From an uncultured Bacteroidota bacterium (GTDB lineage: Bacteria; Bacteroidota; Bacteroidia; Flavobacteriales; Flavobacteriaceae), in contig CACCLB010000005.1 in the NCBI GenBank assembly GCA_902546725.1, forward strand, positions 1 to 64,000: a stretch of DNA of 64,000 nt, read 5' to 3'. This document shows, one piece after another, positions 35,227 to 44,452 of this stretch. The position numbers were made by a program, and so were the translations under genes. Under the pieces are notes generated by a model. That model did no database searches. It was not told the DNA's origin and was given only the letters and a program-made list of their open reading frames with translations. Numbering within the stretch: the first letter of the stretch is position 1; the number at the start of each line of letters is the position of its first letter.

Positions 35227-36024
35227 GGGATGTGGATCGTAGTTTAAAAGCTCAAAATCTTCGTAAGTAAAATCAAATATATTTTTGATCTCTGGGTTGA
35301 GTTTCATGGTGGGTAAAGGCTTGGGAGATCGTGACAATTGTTCTTTGATTTGCTCCTGATGGTTGGAGTAAATATGTACATCACCGAAAGAATGAACAAA
35401 ATCACCAGCTTCAAATCCACAAACTTGAGCAACCATCATGGTCAATAGGGCATACGAACCGATATTAAAAGGAACACCTAAAAATACATCAGCACTGCGT
35501 TGGTACAACTGGCAAGAAAGTTTATTATCCGCAACATAAAACTGAAAAAATGCATGACAAGGGGGTAGCGCGGCTTTGTTGTTGCTTACATTTTCAGAAA
35601 ACGAAACACTGGTGTCTGGAAGCACACTTGGATTCCACGCTGAAACAAGCATCCTGCGACTATCTGGATTAGACTTTAAGGCATCAATAACACCCTGAAT
35701 TTGGTCGATGCCTTCACTGTTCCAGTTCCTCCATTGATGACCGTAAACAGGACCTAAGTTTCCATTTTCATCTGCCCATTCATTCCAAATCCGAACGCCA
35801 TTTTCTTGAAGGTATTCGATATTGGTCGATCCTTTTAAAAACCAAAGCAATTCGTGTACTAAAGATTTTAAATGGATTTTTTTGGTTGTTACCAAGGGAA
35901 AACCCTCCAACAGATTAAACCGCATTTGATATCCAAAAACACTCTTTGTTCCAGTTCCAGTGCGATCAGTTTTCTCAACCCCGTGGGTATCGATATGTTG
36001 CAGTAAGTCTAAATATTGTTTCAT
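35200..36024 (-). CDS. thyA: thymidylate synthase
   Basis: ThyA methylates dUMP using methylenetetrahydrofolate. The 274-residue chain begins [24 protein letters not shown] (here noted by its TDRTGTGT phosphate loop), has the catalytic cysteine in [12 protein letters not shown], and [18 protein letters not shown] and [12 protein letters not shown]. It is about 10 residues longer than the E. coli enzyme because of a small insert ([14 protein letters not shown]) before the catalytic loop. The gene is convergent and overlapping with the aminotransferase. Confidence 0.96.
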   Translation of the reverse strand: MKQYLDLLQHIDTHGVEKTDRTGTGTKSVFGYQMRFNLLEGFPLVTTKKIHLKSLVHELLWFLKGSTNIEYLQENGVRIWNEWADENGNLGPVYGHQWRNWNSEGIDQIQGVIDALKSNPDSRRMLVSAWNPSVLPDTSVSFSENVSNNKAALPPCHAFFQFYVADNKLSCQLYQRSADVFLGVPFNIGSYALLTMMVAQVCGFEAGDFVHSFGDVHIYSNHQEQIKEQLSRSPKPLPTMKLNPEIKNIFDFTYEDFELLNYDPHPLIKGKVAI

Positions 36025-36121
36025 TCGTTTGTGTGAATAGCATTACTCAAAAATAGCTGCAATTCAAAGAATGGAAGTCTGACTTTTAAAAAAATTGTTC
36101 AAAAAAAATTAACAAAGCAGT

Positions 36122-36736
36122 TTAGCTTTTTCTTTTGGAGAGCTCATCCCTTACTCGTGCTGCCTTTTCGTAGTTTTCTTGAAGGACAAGTGTACTCAGA
36201 AGGTCTCTGAGTTTTTTTACAGAAAGTTCACTAAGTTCCTCATTAGAGATGGTCTTTTTACTTTGTTCGGTTACAAAGTTTTGAATCCAATTGTCTTCAG
36301 ATAATTTTTTCTCACCAGAGGATACCGCAGCGGTAAAGCCAGCCTTTTTCAAAATAGAGTCATAGGTGTATATGGGTGCTCCGAAGCGCAGGGCTAAAGC
36401 AATGGCATCCGAAGTACGAGAATCAATAATTTCTTCTATTTTATCGCGTTCGCAGATCAAACTGGCGTAAAAAATACCGTCTACCAGTTTATGGATAATG
36501 ACCTGTTTTACAATTATTTCAAAACGCTCACCAAAACTTTTAAAAAGATCATGAGTCAGTGGTCTACTGGGTTTGACCTCTTGCTCTAAAGCAATGGCAA
36601 TGGACTGAGCCTCAAATCCACCGATGATTACAGGGAGTTTTCTATCACCTTCGCTTTCACTCAAAATCAGGGCATAGGCTCCAGTCTGCGTTTCGCTGTA
36701 GGAGATTCCTTTAACCGTCATTTGTATTAGTTTCAT
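36122..36736 (-). CDS. bifunctional nuclease family protein (DUF151) with UVR-type tail
   Basis: The 204-residue product has an N-terminal DUF151 domain (KLPVIIGGFEAQSIAIAL, IDSRTSDAIALALRFGAPIY) and a C-terminal UVR-like segment (LQENYEKAARVRDELSKR). The two-domain form is standard in Bacteroidota. DUF151 proteins have been described with DNase and RNase activity in plants and mycobacteria. The role here is unknown. Confidence 0.88.
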   Translation of the reverse strand: MKLIQMTVKGISYSETQTGAYALILSESEGDRKLPVIIGGFEAQSIAIALEQEVKPSRPLTHDLFKSFGERFEIIVKQVIIHKLVDGIFYASLICERDKIEEIIDSRTSDAIALALRFGAPIYTYDSILKKAGFTAAVSSGEKKLSEDNWIQNFVTEQSKKTISNEELSELSVKKLRDLLSTLVLQENYEKAARVRDELSKRKS

Positions 36737-36846
36737 AAGGACAAAATTATGTTTTTAGTACACTCTTTTTTAATAAATCAAGGACTATTTTTTTCTAACG
36801 CTTATTTTCCTTGTTTATTGAGTAAAGCAAATAGATAATTATTGAT

Positions 36847-36854
36847 TAAATTTG
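36847..36854 (+). promoter_or_regulatory. -7 box (TAAATTTG) of pdhB
   Basis: TAAATTTG matches TAnnTTTG and lies 21 bases upstream of ATG 36876. Because it overlaps the ATT codon at which a longer ORF could begin (36852), it supports the shorter, conserved start. TTG triplets upstream are at non-ideal spacing. Confidence 0.55.
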
Positions 36855-36875
36855 CGCCTCAATGATAACGGATAC

Positions 36876-37853
36876 ATGAAAACCATACAATTTAGACAGG
36901 CCATTGCAGAGGCGATGAGCGAAGAGATGCGGAGGGATGAGACCATCTACCTGATGGGTGAGGAAGTAGCAGAATACAATGGGGCGTACAAGGCCTCAAA
37001 AGGCATGCTTGATGAATTTGGAGAAAGAAGAGTAATCGATACTCCGATTTCAGAAGCTGGGTTTTCAGGTATAGGAGTAGGATCTACCATGACCGGTAAT
37101 CGTCCTATAATCGAATTTATGACCTTTAATTTTGCCTTGGTAGGTATTGATCAGATCATTAATAATGCAGCTAAAATTAGGCAAATGTCTGGGGGACAAT
37201 TCCCTTGTCCTATTGTCTTTAGAGGGCCTACAGGATCTGCGGGTCAGTTGGCAGCAACCCATTCTCAAGCTTTTGAAAGCTGGTATGCAAATTGCCCAGG
37301 TCTAAAAGTAATTGTGCCTTCAAATCCCTACGACGCAAAAGGACTTTTAAAATCAGCGATCAGAGATAACGATCCCGTAATTTTTATGGAGTCTGAACAA
37401 ATGTATGGGGATAAAGGAGAAGTGCCAGAAGGAGAATACACCTTACCCATAGGTGTTGCTGATATCAAGCGCGAAGGCAAAGACGTCACCTTAGTTTCCT
37501 TTGGAAAAATTTTAAAAGAGGCCTTGAAAGCTGCTGAAATTCTCGCAGAAGAAAATATAGACTGTGAAGTCATCGATTTGAGAACCATCAGACCGATGGA
37601 TTATCAGACTATTTTTGAATCAGTCAAAAAAACCAACCGCCTCGTGATACTCGAAGAGTCTTGGCCATTTGGAAACATTGCAACTGAAATCACCTATCAG
37701 GTTCAAAGTGAAATCTTTGATTATTTGGATGCACCTGTTGAAAAAATCAATACCGCAGACACCCCTGCTCCCTACTCACCAGTACTGTTAAAAGAGTGGT
37801 TGCCCAATGCGGAAGATGTTGTAAGATCAATCAAAAAAGTACTTTATAAATAA
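36876..37853 (+). CDS. pdhB: pyruvate dehydrogenase E1 component beta subunit
   Basis: PdhB pairs with the alpha subunit to decarboxylate pyruvate. From ATG 36876 the protein has 325 residues, the usual length. Motifs include TIQFRQAIAEAMSEEMRRDE, GEEVAEYNGAYKASKGML, DTPISEAGFSGIGVG, and VFRGPTGSAGQLAATHSQ with the active-site Glu and His region. The alpha and E2 genes are not adjacent. Confidence 0.93.
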   Translation: MKTIQFRQAIAEAMSEEMRRDETIYLMGEEVAEYNGAYKASKGMLDEFGERRVIDTPISEAGFSGIGVGSTMTGNRPIIEFMTFNFALVGIDQIINNAAKIRQMSGGQFPCPIVFRGPTGSAGQLAATHSQAFESWYANCPGLKVIVPSNPYDAKGLLKSAIRDNDPVIFMESEQMYGDKGEVPEGEYTLPIGVADIKREGKDVTLVSFGKILKEALKAAEILAEENIDCEVIDLRTIRPMDYQTIFESVKKTNRLVILEESWPFGNIATEITYQVQSEIFDYLDAPVEKINTADTPAPYSPVLLKEWLPNAEDVVRSIKKVLYK

Positions 37854-37982
37854 TTTTAAACTGAAGAGTAGTCAATTGCTGTTTCCTCCCTTGCCAAATA
37901 GATTATTGCTGAGGTTTTGAATTCAGCTTTGTTTTACTACTTTTACCGACGAAAAATCACAAACTAATCATAAAAAATCACG

Positions 37983-40307
37983 ATGGAACTAATCATTCAA
38001 TTTTTACCTGCTTTTGGAGTTTTAGCGCTTCTCTTTGTATTTATTAAAAACAATTGGGTCTCTAAGCAAGAAGTTGGAAATGAGAAAATGGCTCGTATAG
38101 CTAAAAATATCGCTGACGGGGCAATGTCCTTTTTAAAAGCGGAATATAAAATCTTATCCATTTTTGTAGTTGCAGTTGCAATCCTTTTATTCTTTAAAGG
38201 ACAGGCAGAAGCTGGGTCCAACGGTATGGTAGCAGTGTCCTTTATTGTAGGGGCGATCTGTTCAGCACTGGCTGGATTTATCGGAATGAAAGTAGCCACT
38301 AAAGCAAATGTTAGAACGACCAATGCTGCCAGAACATCATTAGGAAAAGCACTAGAAGTCGCTTTTGCCGGAGGAGCTGTAATGGGCTTGGGTGTTGTTG
38401 GATTAGGTGTATTGGGTCTAAGTAGTTTATTCGCCATCTACAGCGGTCAAGGTTGGGAGATTACAGAAGTACTTAATTTGCTCTCTGGATTTTCACTTGG
38501 AGCCTCATCCATTGCATTGTTTGCACGTGTGGGTGGGGGTATTTATACCAAAGCGGCCGATGTAGGGGCTGATTTAGTAGGAAAAGTAGAAGCAGGTATT
38601 CCAGAAGACCACCCCTTAAACCCTGCAACTATTGCAGATAACGTAGGTGATAATGTAGGGGATGTTGCCGGTATGGGAGCTGACCTTTTTGAATCTTATG
38701 TAGGGTCAATTATTGGAACCATGGTATTGGGAGCATTAATCATAACCCCTGGCTTTGACGGTTTAGGTGCTGTTTACCTCCCTTTAGCTTTAGCTGCGGC
38801 AGGAATCGTAATGTCTATAATCGGTACTTTCTTTGTACGAGTTAAAGAAGGAGGTTCTCCACATGCGGCCTTAAACTTGGGAGAGTTTGGTTCAGCTGGA
38901 TTGATGCTTGTAGCATCGTATTTTTTAATAAACGCATTTATCCCGGAAAGTGTTGAAGGTTTACCTTCAGGAGCTATGGGAGTTTTTTATGCTACCATTG
39001 CTGGACTCGTTGCCGGATTGGCAGTAGGTAAAGTAACAGAGTACTATACAGGCACAGGGACCAAACCTGTGAATTCTATTGTAAAGCAATCGGAAACTGG
39101 AGCAGCTACAAACATTATCGCTGGTTTAGGAGTAGGAATGATGTCAACTGCAGTTCCCATTATCTTAATTGCAGGAGCGATTTTGGTTTCACATTATTTT
39201 GCAGGTCTTTACGGTATTGCAATTGCTGCAGTAGGAATGTTAGCAAATACAGGTATTCAGTTGGCAGTAGATGCTTACGGACCGATTTCTGACAACGCTG
39301 GTGGAATTGCTGAAATGGCAGAACTCCCTAGCGAAGTTCGCGAGCGAACTGATAAATTAGACGCAGTTGGAAATACCACTGCTGCGATTGGAAAAGGCTT
39401 TGCAATTGCTTCAGCAGCCTTGACTGCCTTAGCTTTGTTTGCAGCCTTTATGAAAACTGCAGGTGTAGTTGCCATTGATGTATCACAGCCTAAAATTATG
39501 GCGGGACTACTCGTTGGAGGAATGTTGCCATTTGTATTTTCTGCCTTGTCGATGAATGCGGTAGGTAGAGCAGCCATGGCGATGATCGAAGAAGTACGTC
39601 GTCAGTTTAGAGATATTCCTGCTTTAAGAGCAGCACTTGACGTGATGATCAAATACGATTCAGATATGTCCAAGGCGACTGCAGCAGACAGAAAAATATT
39701 TGACGCCGCTGATGGTGTAGCAGAATACGACAAATGTGTTGCAATCTCAACAACAGCTTCTATCAAAGAAATGGTATTGCCTGGTGTACTTGCAATTTTT
39801 GTCCCCGTAGCCGTTGGTTTTATAGGGGGTGCTGAAATGCTTGGAGGCTTACTCGCAGGAGTAACTACTTGTGGGGTGTTGATGGCCATCTTCCAGTCTA
39901 ACGCCGGTGGAGCTTGGGATAATGCTAAGAAAATGATTGAAGAGCAAGGAAGAAAAGGAACAGAAGCTCACAAAGCTGCTGTAGTTGGTGATACTGTAGG
40001 AGATCCTTTTAAAGATACTTCTGGACCTTCATTAAATATCCTTCTCAAATTGATGTCTGTAGTAGCTTTGGTCATCGCACCAAGTATTGCAATGGACAGT
40101 TCAGAAATGACCGCTTACAACTTAAGTCAGTCGGCTCAAGAACAAACCGTAGAATTAGTCGTTCCTGGTGAAAAAACTGATAAAATGGTTGAGGTTACCA
40201 TCACTACTGAAAAAGGTGAGGATGAAATGACCGTTCAAGTAACTGCTGATTCAAAATCTCAACCCGAACTTCACAAACATATAGAAGAAGAGGGAACGCA
40301 AAAATAA
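37983..40307 (+). CDS. hppA: membrane-bound ion-translocating pyrophosphatase (K+-dependent type)
   Basis: This integral-membrane enzyme couples PPi hydrolysis to Na+ and/or H+ pumping. The 774-residue chain has about 16 helices. Substrate-site segments are [20 protein letters not shown] (from residue 193), [19 protein letters not shown] and, near the C-terminus, [29 protein letters not shown] (residues 463-472) has Ala and Gly at the two positions that distinguish K+-dependent enzymes from K+-independent ones. A charged extension of about 60 residues follows the last helix. Confidence 0.95.
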   Translation: MELIIQFLPAFGVLALLFVFIKNNWVSKQEVGNEKMARIAKNIADGAMSFLKAEYKILSIFVVAVAILLFFKGQAEAGSNGMVAVSFIVGAICSALAGFIGMKVATKANVRTTNAARTSLGKALEVAFAGGAVMGLGVVGLGVLGLSSLFAIYSGQGWEITEVLNLLSGFSLGASSIALFARVGGGIYTKAADVGADLVGKVEAGIPEDHPLNPATIADNVGDNVGDVAGMGADLFESYVGSIIGTMVLGALIITPGFDGLGAVYLPLALAAAGIVMSIIGTFFVRVKEGGSPHAALNLGEFGSAGLMLVASYFLINAFIPESVEGLPSGAMGVFYATIAGLVAGLAVGKVTEYYTGTGTKPVNSIVKQSETGAATNIIAGLGVGMMSTAVPIILIAGAILVSHYFAGLYGIAIAAVGMLANTGIQLAVDAYGPISDNAGGIAEMAELPSEVRERTDKLDAVGNTTAAIGKGFAIASAALTALALFAAFMKTAGVVAIDVSQPKIMAGLLVGGMLPFVFSALSMNAVGRAAMAMIEEVRRQFRDIPALRAALDVMIKYDSDMSKATAADRKIFDAADGVAEYDKCVAISTTASIKEMVLPGVLAIFVPVAVGFIGGAEMLGGLLAGVTTCGVLMAIFQSNAGGAWDNAKKMIEEQGRKGTEAHKAAVVGDTVGDPFKDTSGPSLNILLKLMSVVALVIAPSIAMDSSEMTAYNLSQSAQEQTVELVVPGEKTDKMVEVTITTEKGEDEMTVQVTADSKSQPELHKHIEEEGTQK

Positions 40308-40330
40308 AAAGTAAGTTTTAGAAACTTTTA

Positions 40331-40356
40331 AAGGTCAGCTTTGCTGGCCTTTTTTT
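40331..40356 (+). terminator. rho-independent terminator of hppA
   Basis: AAGGTCAGC (40331-40339) pairs with GCTGGCCTT (40343-40351) around a 3-nt loop with one G-T pair, followed by a run of T. It lies 24 bases after the hppA stop. Confidence 0.88.
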
Positions 40357-40455
40357 ATGCAATCTTAGTTAGCCCCTTAATACTGTTCAATCCCTAGAGC
40401 TATAAAAAGTGGCTGTAGTGACACCTTTAACTTGGTAAATTTCGTTAATTTCATA

Positions 40456-40607
40456 TGAATGAATTGTCATTCAGAAGAGTGATTAAGTGCTATTTTGCAT
40501 TAGTTATCATTCATAAGTGGTAAATAATTATAATTTAATAATTATATTTGCATTAGAAAGCATTCAAAAAAAACAGAATTAAGCTACTATGAATGAAAAA
40601 TCATACA
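40456..40607. promoter_or_regulatory. four similar palindromic sites around the hipBA promoter
   Basis: Four 18-bp sites share the layout TGnATnA-N4-nCATnCA: 40456-40473 (TGAATGA-ATTG-TCATTCA, perfect), 40496-40513 (TGCATTA-GTTA-TCATTCA), 40549-40566 (TGCATTA-GAAA-GCATTCA) and 40590-40607 (TGAATGA-AAAA-TCATACA). Start-to-start distances are 40, 53 and 41 bp, near whole helical turns. Site 3 abuts the -7 box and site 4 covers the hipB start codon. They are the natural operators for the encoded HipB-like repressor. Confidence 0.7.
40543..40550 (+). promoter_or_regulatory. -7 box (TATATTTG) of hipBA
   Basis: TATATTTG is a full TAnnTTTG match 38 bases upstream of the hipB ATG. Its last two bases are shared with the third palindrome, so repressor binding there would block the promoter. 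No well-spaced -33 TTG was seen. Confidence 0.55.
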
Positions 40608-40942
40608 CAGAATGGGAAGCAATGACAGATAAATCTATCATGGAAACCATTGGAAGATTTATTAAGTCACATCGTTTAAATCAAAACAAATCCCAAGATC
40701 AAGTGGCTAAAACAGCAAGTATCAGTCGTTCTACATTAAGCTTATTGGAAAGAGGTGAAAAAGTAAGAGTTGACAGCTTAATACAGGTATTAAGAGTTCT
40801 TGATTTACTATACATAATGGATGTATTCAAGGTTCAAGACCAAATAAGCCCAATCGAATATGCGAAGCTGAAGAAAAAGGAAAGAAAACATGCCTCATCA
40901 AAAAGAGTTGACCATAGTAAAAACGAAGATTTAGGATGGTAG
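40589..40942 (+). CDS. HipB-like XRE-family antitoxin/repressor
   Basis: The 117-residue protein has a helix-turn-helix at about residues 18-70: IGRFIKSHRLNQNKSQDQVA, then KTASISRSTLSLLERGEK. This is the layout of HipB antitoxins, which bind operators as dimers and hold HipA inactive. The C-terminus is basic and probably flexible. It overlaps hipA by 7 bases. The first 11 codons also contain the fourth palindrome, so a bound repressor would sit on the coding start. Confidence 0.88.
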   Translation: MNEKSYTEWEAMTDKSIMETIGRFIKSHRLNQNKSQDQVAKTASISRSTLSLLERGEKVRVDSLIQVLRVLDLLYIMDVFKVQDQISPIEYAKLKKKERKHASSKRVDHSKNEDLGW

Positions 40943-42237
40943 ATGTCGCAGAGGTAAAGATATGGAATGAATTGGCTGGAGCTATTCGATGGGATGAATC
41001 GCAACAACTAGGTTATTTTCAATATGACCCAAGTTTTATTGAAAGAGGGTGGGATTTATCTCCAATTAAAATGCCGATTGCTCAAGGTTCAAGGATATAT
41101 AGTTTTCCAGAAAATAGAAAGGGGCGTAATGAAACTGAAGATACTTTTAAAGGACTTCCAGGATTGCTATCCGATGCCCTACCAGACAAATACGGAAATA
41201 AATTGATCAGCACATGGCTATCTCAACAAGGAAGGTCAGAAAACAGTATGAATCCAGTTGAGAAATTATGCTTTATTGGAACAAGAGGGGTGGGCGCAAT
41301 GGAGTTTGAACCTGCACAAATAAAAACTGGAATAAAAACCTTTTCACTCGAACTTAACAACTTGATTGAGCTTGCAAAAAATATCTTAAACGAACGTGAG
41401 GATTTCTTGACTAATCTTAATGAAGATGAGGAGAAAGCAATGATGGAAATATTGAAAATAGGGACATCGGCTGGTGGAGCTCGACCAAAAGCAGTAATTG
41501 GCTACAACCCTAAAACTAAAGAAATAAGGTCTGGACAAGGAAATGTTCCTAAAGGTTTCGAGCATTGGTTATTAAAACTTGATGGTGTTAGTGGAGAACA
41601 GTTTGGTGAAAGTTTTGGTTGGGGTCGAGTAGAATATGCATATTACCTTATGGCAATAGATAGTGGTATAGAAATTAGCGAATGTCAATTGTTAGAAGAA
41701 AATGGGAGAGCGCATTTTATGACAAAACGTTTTGACAGACAGGACAATACCAAACATCATGTCCAATCATTGTGTGGCCTACAACACTACGACTTTAATG
41801 ACATGTATGGCTACAGTTATGAGCAAGTGTTTCAAACCATGCGATTGTTAAAACTAACCTACCCTGAAGCGGAACAAATGTTTAGAAGAATGGTATTTAA
41901 CGTAATAGCAACCAATTATGACGACCACACTAAGAACTTTTCATTTATACTAAAAAAGAATGAAAAATGGAGATTAGCACCCGCTTATGATTTAATTTTC
42001 TCTTTTGACCCAAATAATTATTGGGTAAACAAACAAACATTGAGTGTTAATGGAAAGAGACTGGAGATCAATAACGACGATTTAATGACAATAGCAGAGG
42101 ACAACAATATTAAAAAAGGAAAGAAAATTATTGAGGAAATAAATGACGTAATAAAATCATGGGAAAATTATGCCGAAAAGGCACAATTAAGAAACGATTT
42201 AAAAAAAAGAATTCATCATAATTTAAATACATTCTAA
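40936..42237 (+). CDS. HipA-like serine/threonine kinase toxin
   Basis: The 433-residue protein has the HipA N-terminal subdomain and C-terminal kinase domain. GTSAGGARPKAV (from residue 176) matches the loop that holds the autophosphorylated serine in HipA, and NVIATNYDDHTKN (from 322) contains the catalytic aspartate and metal-binding asparagine. LAPAYDLIFSFDP follows, with the family D-x-x-x-S-type motif in altered form. HipA of E. coli phosphorylates glutamyl-tRNA synthetase; the target here is unknown. All key residues appear intact. Confidence 0.9.
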   Translation: MVDVAEVKIWNELAGAIRWDESQQLGYFQYDPSFIERGWDLSPIKMPIAQGSRIYSFPENRKGRNETEDTFKGLPGLLSDALPDKYGNKLISTWLSQQGRSENSMNPVEKLCFIGTRGVGAMEFEPAQIKTGIKTFSLELNNLIELAKNILNEREDFLTNLNEDEEKAMMEILKIGTSAGGARPKAVIGYNPKTKEIRSGQGNVPKGFEHWLLKLDGVSGEQFGESFGWGRVEYAYYLMAIDSGIEISECQLLEENGRAHFMTKRFDRQDNTKHHVQSLCGLQHYDFNDMYGYSYEQVFQTMRLLKLTYPEAEQMFRRMVFNVIATNYDDHTKNFSFILKKNEKWRLAPAYDLIFSFDPNNYWVNKQTLSVNGKRLEINNDDLMTIAEDNNIKKGKKIIEEINDVIKSWENYAEKAQLRNDLKKRIHHNLNTF

Positions 42238-42341
42238 AATTGTAAAAAATTCTTTTTTACATGGAAGAAAAATATCAAAATAAATAAAACTATTGAATTC
42301 GTTTAACTGATTATTTAAATTTGAACAAGGATACTATCCTT

Positions 42342-42956
42342 TTATACAATTTTACCTAGACCCTTATCAATTTCGGCGAGTACCGTTCCCAGGTCGTCTT
42401 TATTTTCAACAAAGTCCAAATCATCGACATCTATGATGACCATTTTATTTTTATCATAGGCACTGATCCATGCCTCATAGCGTTCATTGAGTCTGCTGAG
42501 GTAATCAATACTGATACTGTTTTCGTATTCACGTCCTCGTTTGTGGATTTTATTGACCAAATTGGGAATACTGCTGCGTAGATAAATCAACAGGTCTGGA
42601 CCTTCGATTAAGGATTCCATCAAATCGAATAATTCACGATAATTTTTAAAGTCCCGTTGATTCATTAATCCCATAGCGTTGAGGTTAGGAGCGAAGATAA
42701 AAGCATCTTCATAAATCGTCCGATCCTGGACTATGGTTTTTTTATTGTTTTGAAACGCCAAGAGTTGTTGAAATCTGCTTTTTAAGAAATACACCTGAAG
42801 GTTGAAAGACCAGCGCTCCATATGGGTATAAAAATCGTCGAGATACGGATTGTCAATTACATCCTCATAATGGGCTTCCCAGTTGTAGTGTTTAGCAATG
42901 AGTTCGGCTAAACTCGTTTTTCCTGCTCCAATATTTCCCGCAATTGCGATATGCAT
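42342..42956 (-). CDS. deoxynucleoside kinase (deoxyadenosine/deoxyguanosine kinase type)
   Basis: The 204-residue kinase phosphorylates deoxynucleosides for salvage. It has the P-loop IAGNIGAGKTSLAEL at the N-terminus, the DRT/ERS-like motif VQDRTIYEDAFIF, and the arginine-rich lid HKRGREYENSISIDYL. It is a single gene, divergent from the metK riboswitch region. Confidence 0.9.
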   Translation of the reverse strand: MHIAIAGNIGAGKTSLAELIAKHYNWEAHYEDVIDNPYLDDFYTHMERWSFNLQVYFLKSRFQQLLAFQNNKKTIVQDRTIYEDAFIFAPNLNAMGLMNQRDFKNYRELFDLMESLIEGPDLLIYLRSSIPNLVNKIHKRGREYENSISIDYLSRLNERYEAWISAYDKNKMVIIDVDDLDFVENKDDLGTVLAEIDKGLGKIV

Positions 42957-43056
42957 TGTTCCTCTTAAAAGTATTACTGCAAAATAGCTGCTTTTTTGAA
43001 AACAAAAAAGGAAACGGCTTTTTAAAAACGGGAATTAAAGTTTTTTTAGGGAAACT

Positions 43057-43085
43057 TTGCATTTTAAAAAAAATATGTAATTTTG
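43057..43085 (+). promoter_or_regulatory. Bacteroidota-type promoter of the methionine operon
   Basis: TTG at 43057-43059 and TAATTTTG at 43078-43085 are separated by 18 bp, within the range for the Bacteroidota housekeeping consensus TTG-N(17-23)-TAnnTTTG. Initiation a few bases downstream would place the start just before the riboswitch P1 stem at 43096. Confidence 0.7.
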
Positions 43086-43095
43086 TACCGTTAAA

Positions 43096-43144
43096 CGAGG
43101 AAGGATTTGACTGATTGCAACCTCGATAAAAAAATGCTAAAGCA
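43096..43144 (+). promoter_or_regulatory. SAM-II riboswitch aptamer
   Basis: P1 pairs CGAGG (43096-43100) with CCTCG (43121-43125). The conserved SAM-II elements follow in order: GATTT in the loop (43104-43108), TTGCAA (43115-43120), ATAAA after P1 (43126-43130), and GCTAAA (43136-43141) that folds back to complete the pseudoknot. Spacing agrees with the known alphaproteobacterial metX/metA aptamer. The location directly upstream of metK in a methionine operon fits SAM feedback. Confidence 0.92.
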
Positions 43145-43189
43145 GTGTTGCTTTATAAACGCACCGTTTGAATCCTTCCGTAAAGCAAC
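43138..43189 (+). promoter_or_regulatory. riboswitch expression platform with alternative hairpins
   Basis: TGCTTTA (43149-43155) can pair either upstream with TAAAGCA (43138-43144), which includes part of the aptamer's GCTAAA, or downstream, as GTTGCTTTA (43147-43155), with TAAAGCAAC (43181-43189), ending 6 bases before the metK ATG. In addition GGAAGGATT (43099-43107) is fully complementary to AATCCTTCC (43171-43179). With SAM bound, the aptamer would hold the upstream partners and free the start-proximal sequester hairpin; without SAM the reverse. This predicts translational control. Confidence 0.75.
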
Positions 43190-43195
43190 TTATAA

Positions 43196-44452
43196 ATGTC
43201 ATATTTTTTTACTTCTGAATCGGTAAGCGAAGGCCATCCTGATAAAATTGCTGATCAAATCAGTGATGCTTTATTGGATAATTTTCTCGCATTTGATCCC
43301 GAAAGTAAGGTAGCCTGCGAAACCTTGGTAACTACAGGTCAGGTGATCTTAGCCGGAGAGGTCAAAAGCGGTACTTATTTAGATGTGCAATCCATTGCAC
43401 GTGAAACCATTAATGCCATTGGCTATACCAAAGGAGCCTACCAATTTAGCGGCGATTCTTGTGGGGTAGTTTCTTTAATACACGAACAATCCCAAGACAT
43501 CAACCGTGGAGTTGACCGAGCGGAAAAAGAAGCCCAAGGAGCAGGTGACCAAGGAATTATGTTTGGCTATGCCTCTAATGAAACGGATAATTACATTCCA
43601 TTGGCCTTAGATCTTTCGCATAAAATTTTAATCGAACTTGCAGCCCTGAGAAGAGAAAACGACGCGATTACCTATCTGCGTCCTGATGCAAAATCTCAAG
43701 TGACCATAGAATACGATGATCATAATCAAGCGCTGAGAATTGACACCATAGTAGTCTCTACCCAGCACGACGATTTTGATTCCGATGAAGACAAAATGTT
43801 GGAAAAAATAAAGTCTGATATCGTTTCTATCCTGATTCCAAGAGTATTGGCAAAATGCGAAGCTCATGTCCAGCAACTTTTTGGATCCGATATTACCTAT
43901 CATGTAAATCCTACTGGGAAATTTGTAATCGGAGGACCTCACGGTGATACGGGATTGACTGGAAGAAAAATCATAGTGGACACTTACGGAGGTAAAGGAG
44001 GTCACGGAGGAGGAGCTTTTAGTGGAAAAGATCCCAGCAAAGTAGATCGCAGTGCTGCTTATGCATCACGGCATATGGCAAAAAATCTCGTAGCTGCAGG
44101 CGTAGCCGATGTGATACTTGTTCAATTGAGTTATGCAATTGGTGTGGTAGAGCCCACCTCAGTATATGTCAATACTTATGGTACCGCAAAAGTAGATTTG
44201 ACCGATGCGGAAATTGCTGACAAAGCAAAAGCCCTATTCGACTTACGTCCTTACGCAATCGAACAACGCCTCAAGTTGAGAAATCCTATGTATTTGGAAA
44301 CAGCTTCCTATGGGCATATGGGGCGTACGCCTCGTACGATAACCAAAACGTTTGAATCTCCCTACAACGGAAAAGTGTCGAAGGAAGTAGCACTTTTCAC
44401 CTGGGAACAATTAGATCATGTAGAAACAATTAAAAATTCATTTAAATTATGA
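43196..44452 (+). CDS. metK: S-adenosylmethionine synthetase MetK
   Basis: MetK makes SAM from methionine and ATP. The 418-residue protein starts [20 protein letters not shown] and has [32 protein letters not shown] and [19 protein letters not shown], all family signatures. It is the first gene after the SAM-II riboswitch, so the product's ligand controls its own synthesis. It overlaps metY by 4 bases (ATGA). Confidence 0.97.
   Translation: MSYFFTSESVSEGHPDKIADQISDALLDNFLAFDPESKVACETLVTTGQVILAGEVKSGTYLDVQSIARETINAIGYTKGAYQFSGDSCGVVSLIHEQSQDINRGVDRAEKEAQGAGDQGIMFGYASNETDNYIPLALDLSHKILIELAALRRENDAITYLRPDAKSQVTIEYDDHNQALRIDTIVVSTQHDDFDSDEDKMLEKIKSDIVSILIPRVLAKCEAHVQQLFGSDITYHVNPTGKFVIGGPHGDTGLTGRKIIVDTYGGKGGHGGGAFSGKDPSKVDRSAAYASRHMAKNLVAAGVADVILVQLSYAIGVVEPTSVYVNTYGTAKVDLTDAEIADKAKALFDLRPYAIEQRLKLRNPMYLETASYGHMGRTPRTITKTFESPYNGKVSKEVALFTWEQLDHVETIKNSFKL

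Noticed and set aside
42241-42261. TGTAAAAAA/TTTTTTACA hairpin after hipA as a terminator
   Set aside because: The stem is almost all A-T and no T tract follows; too weak to call.
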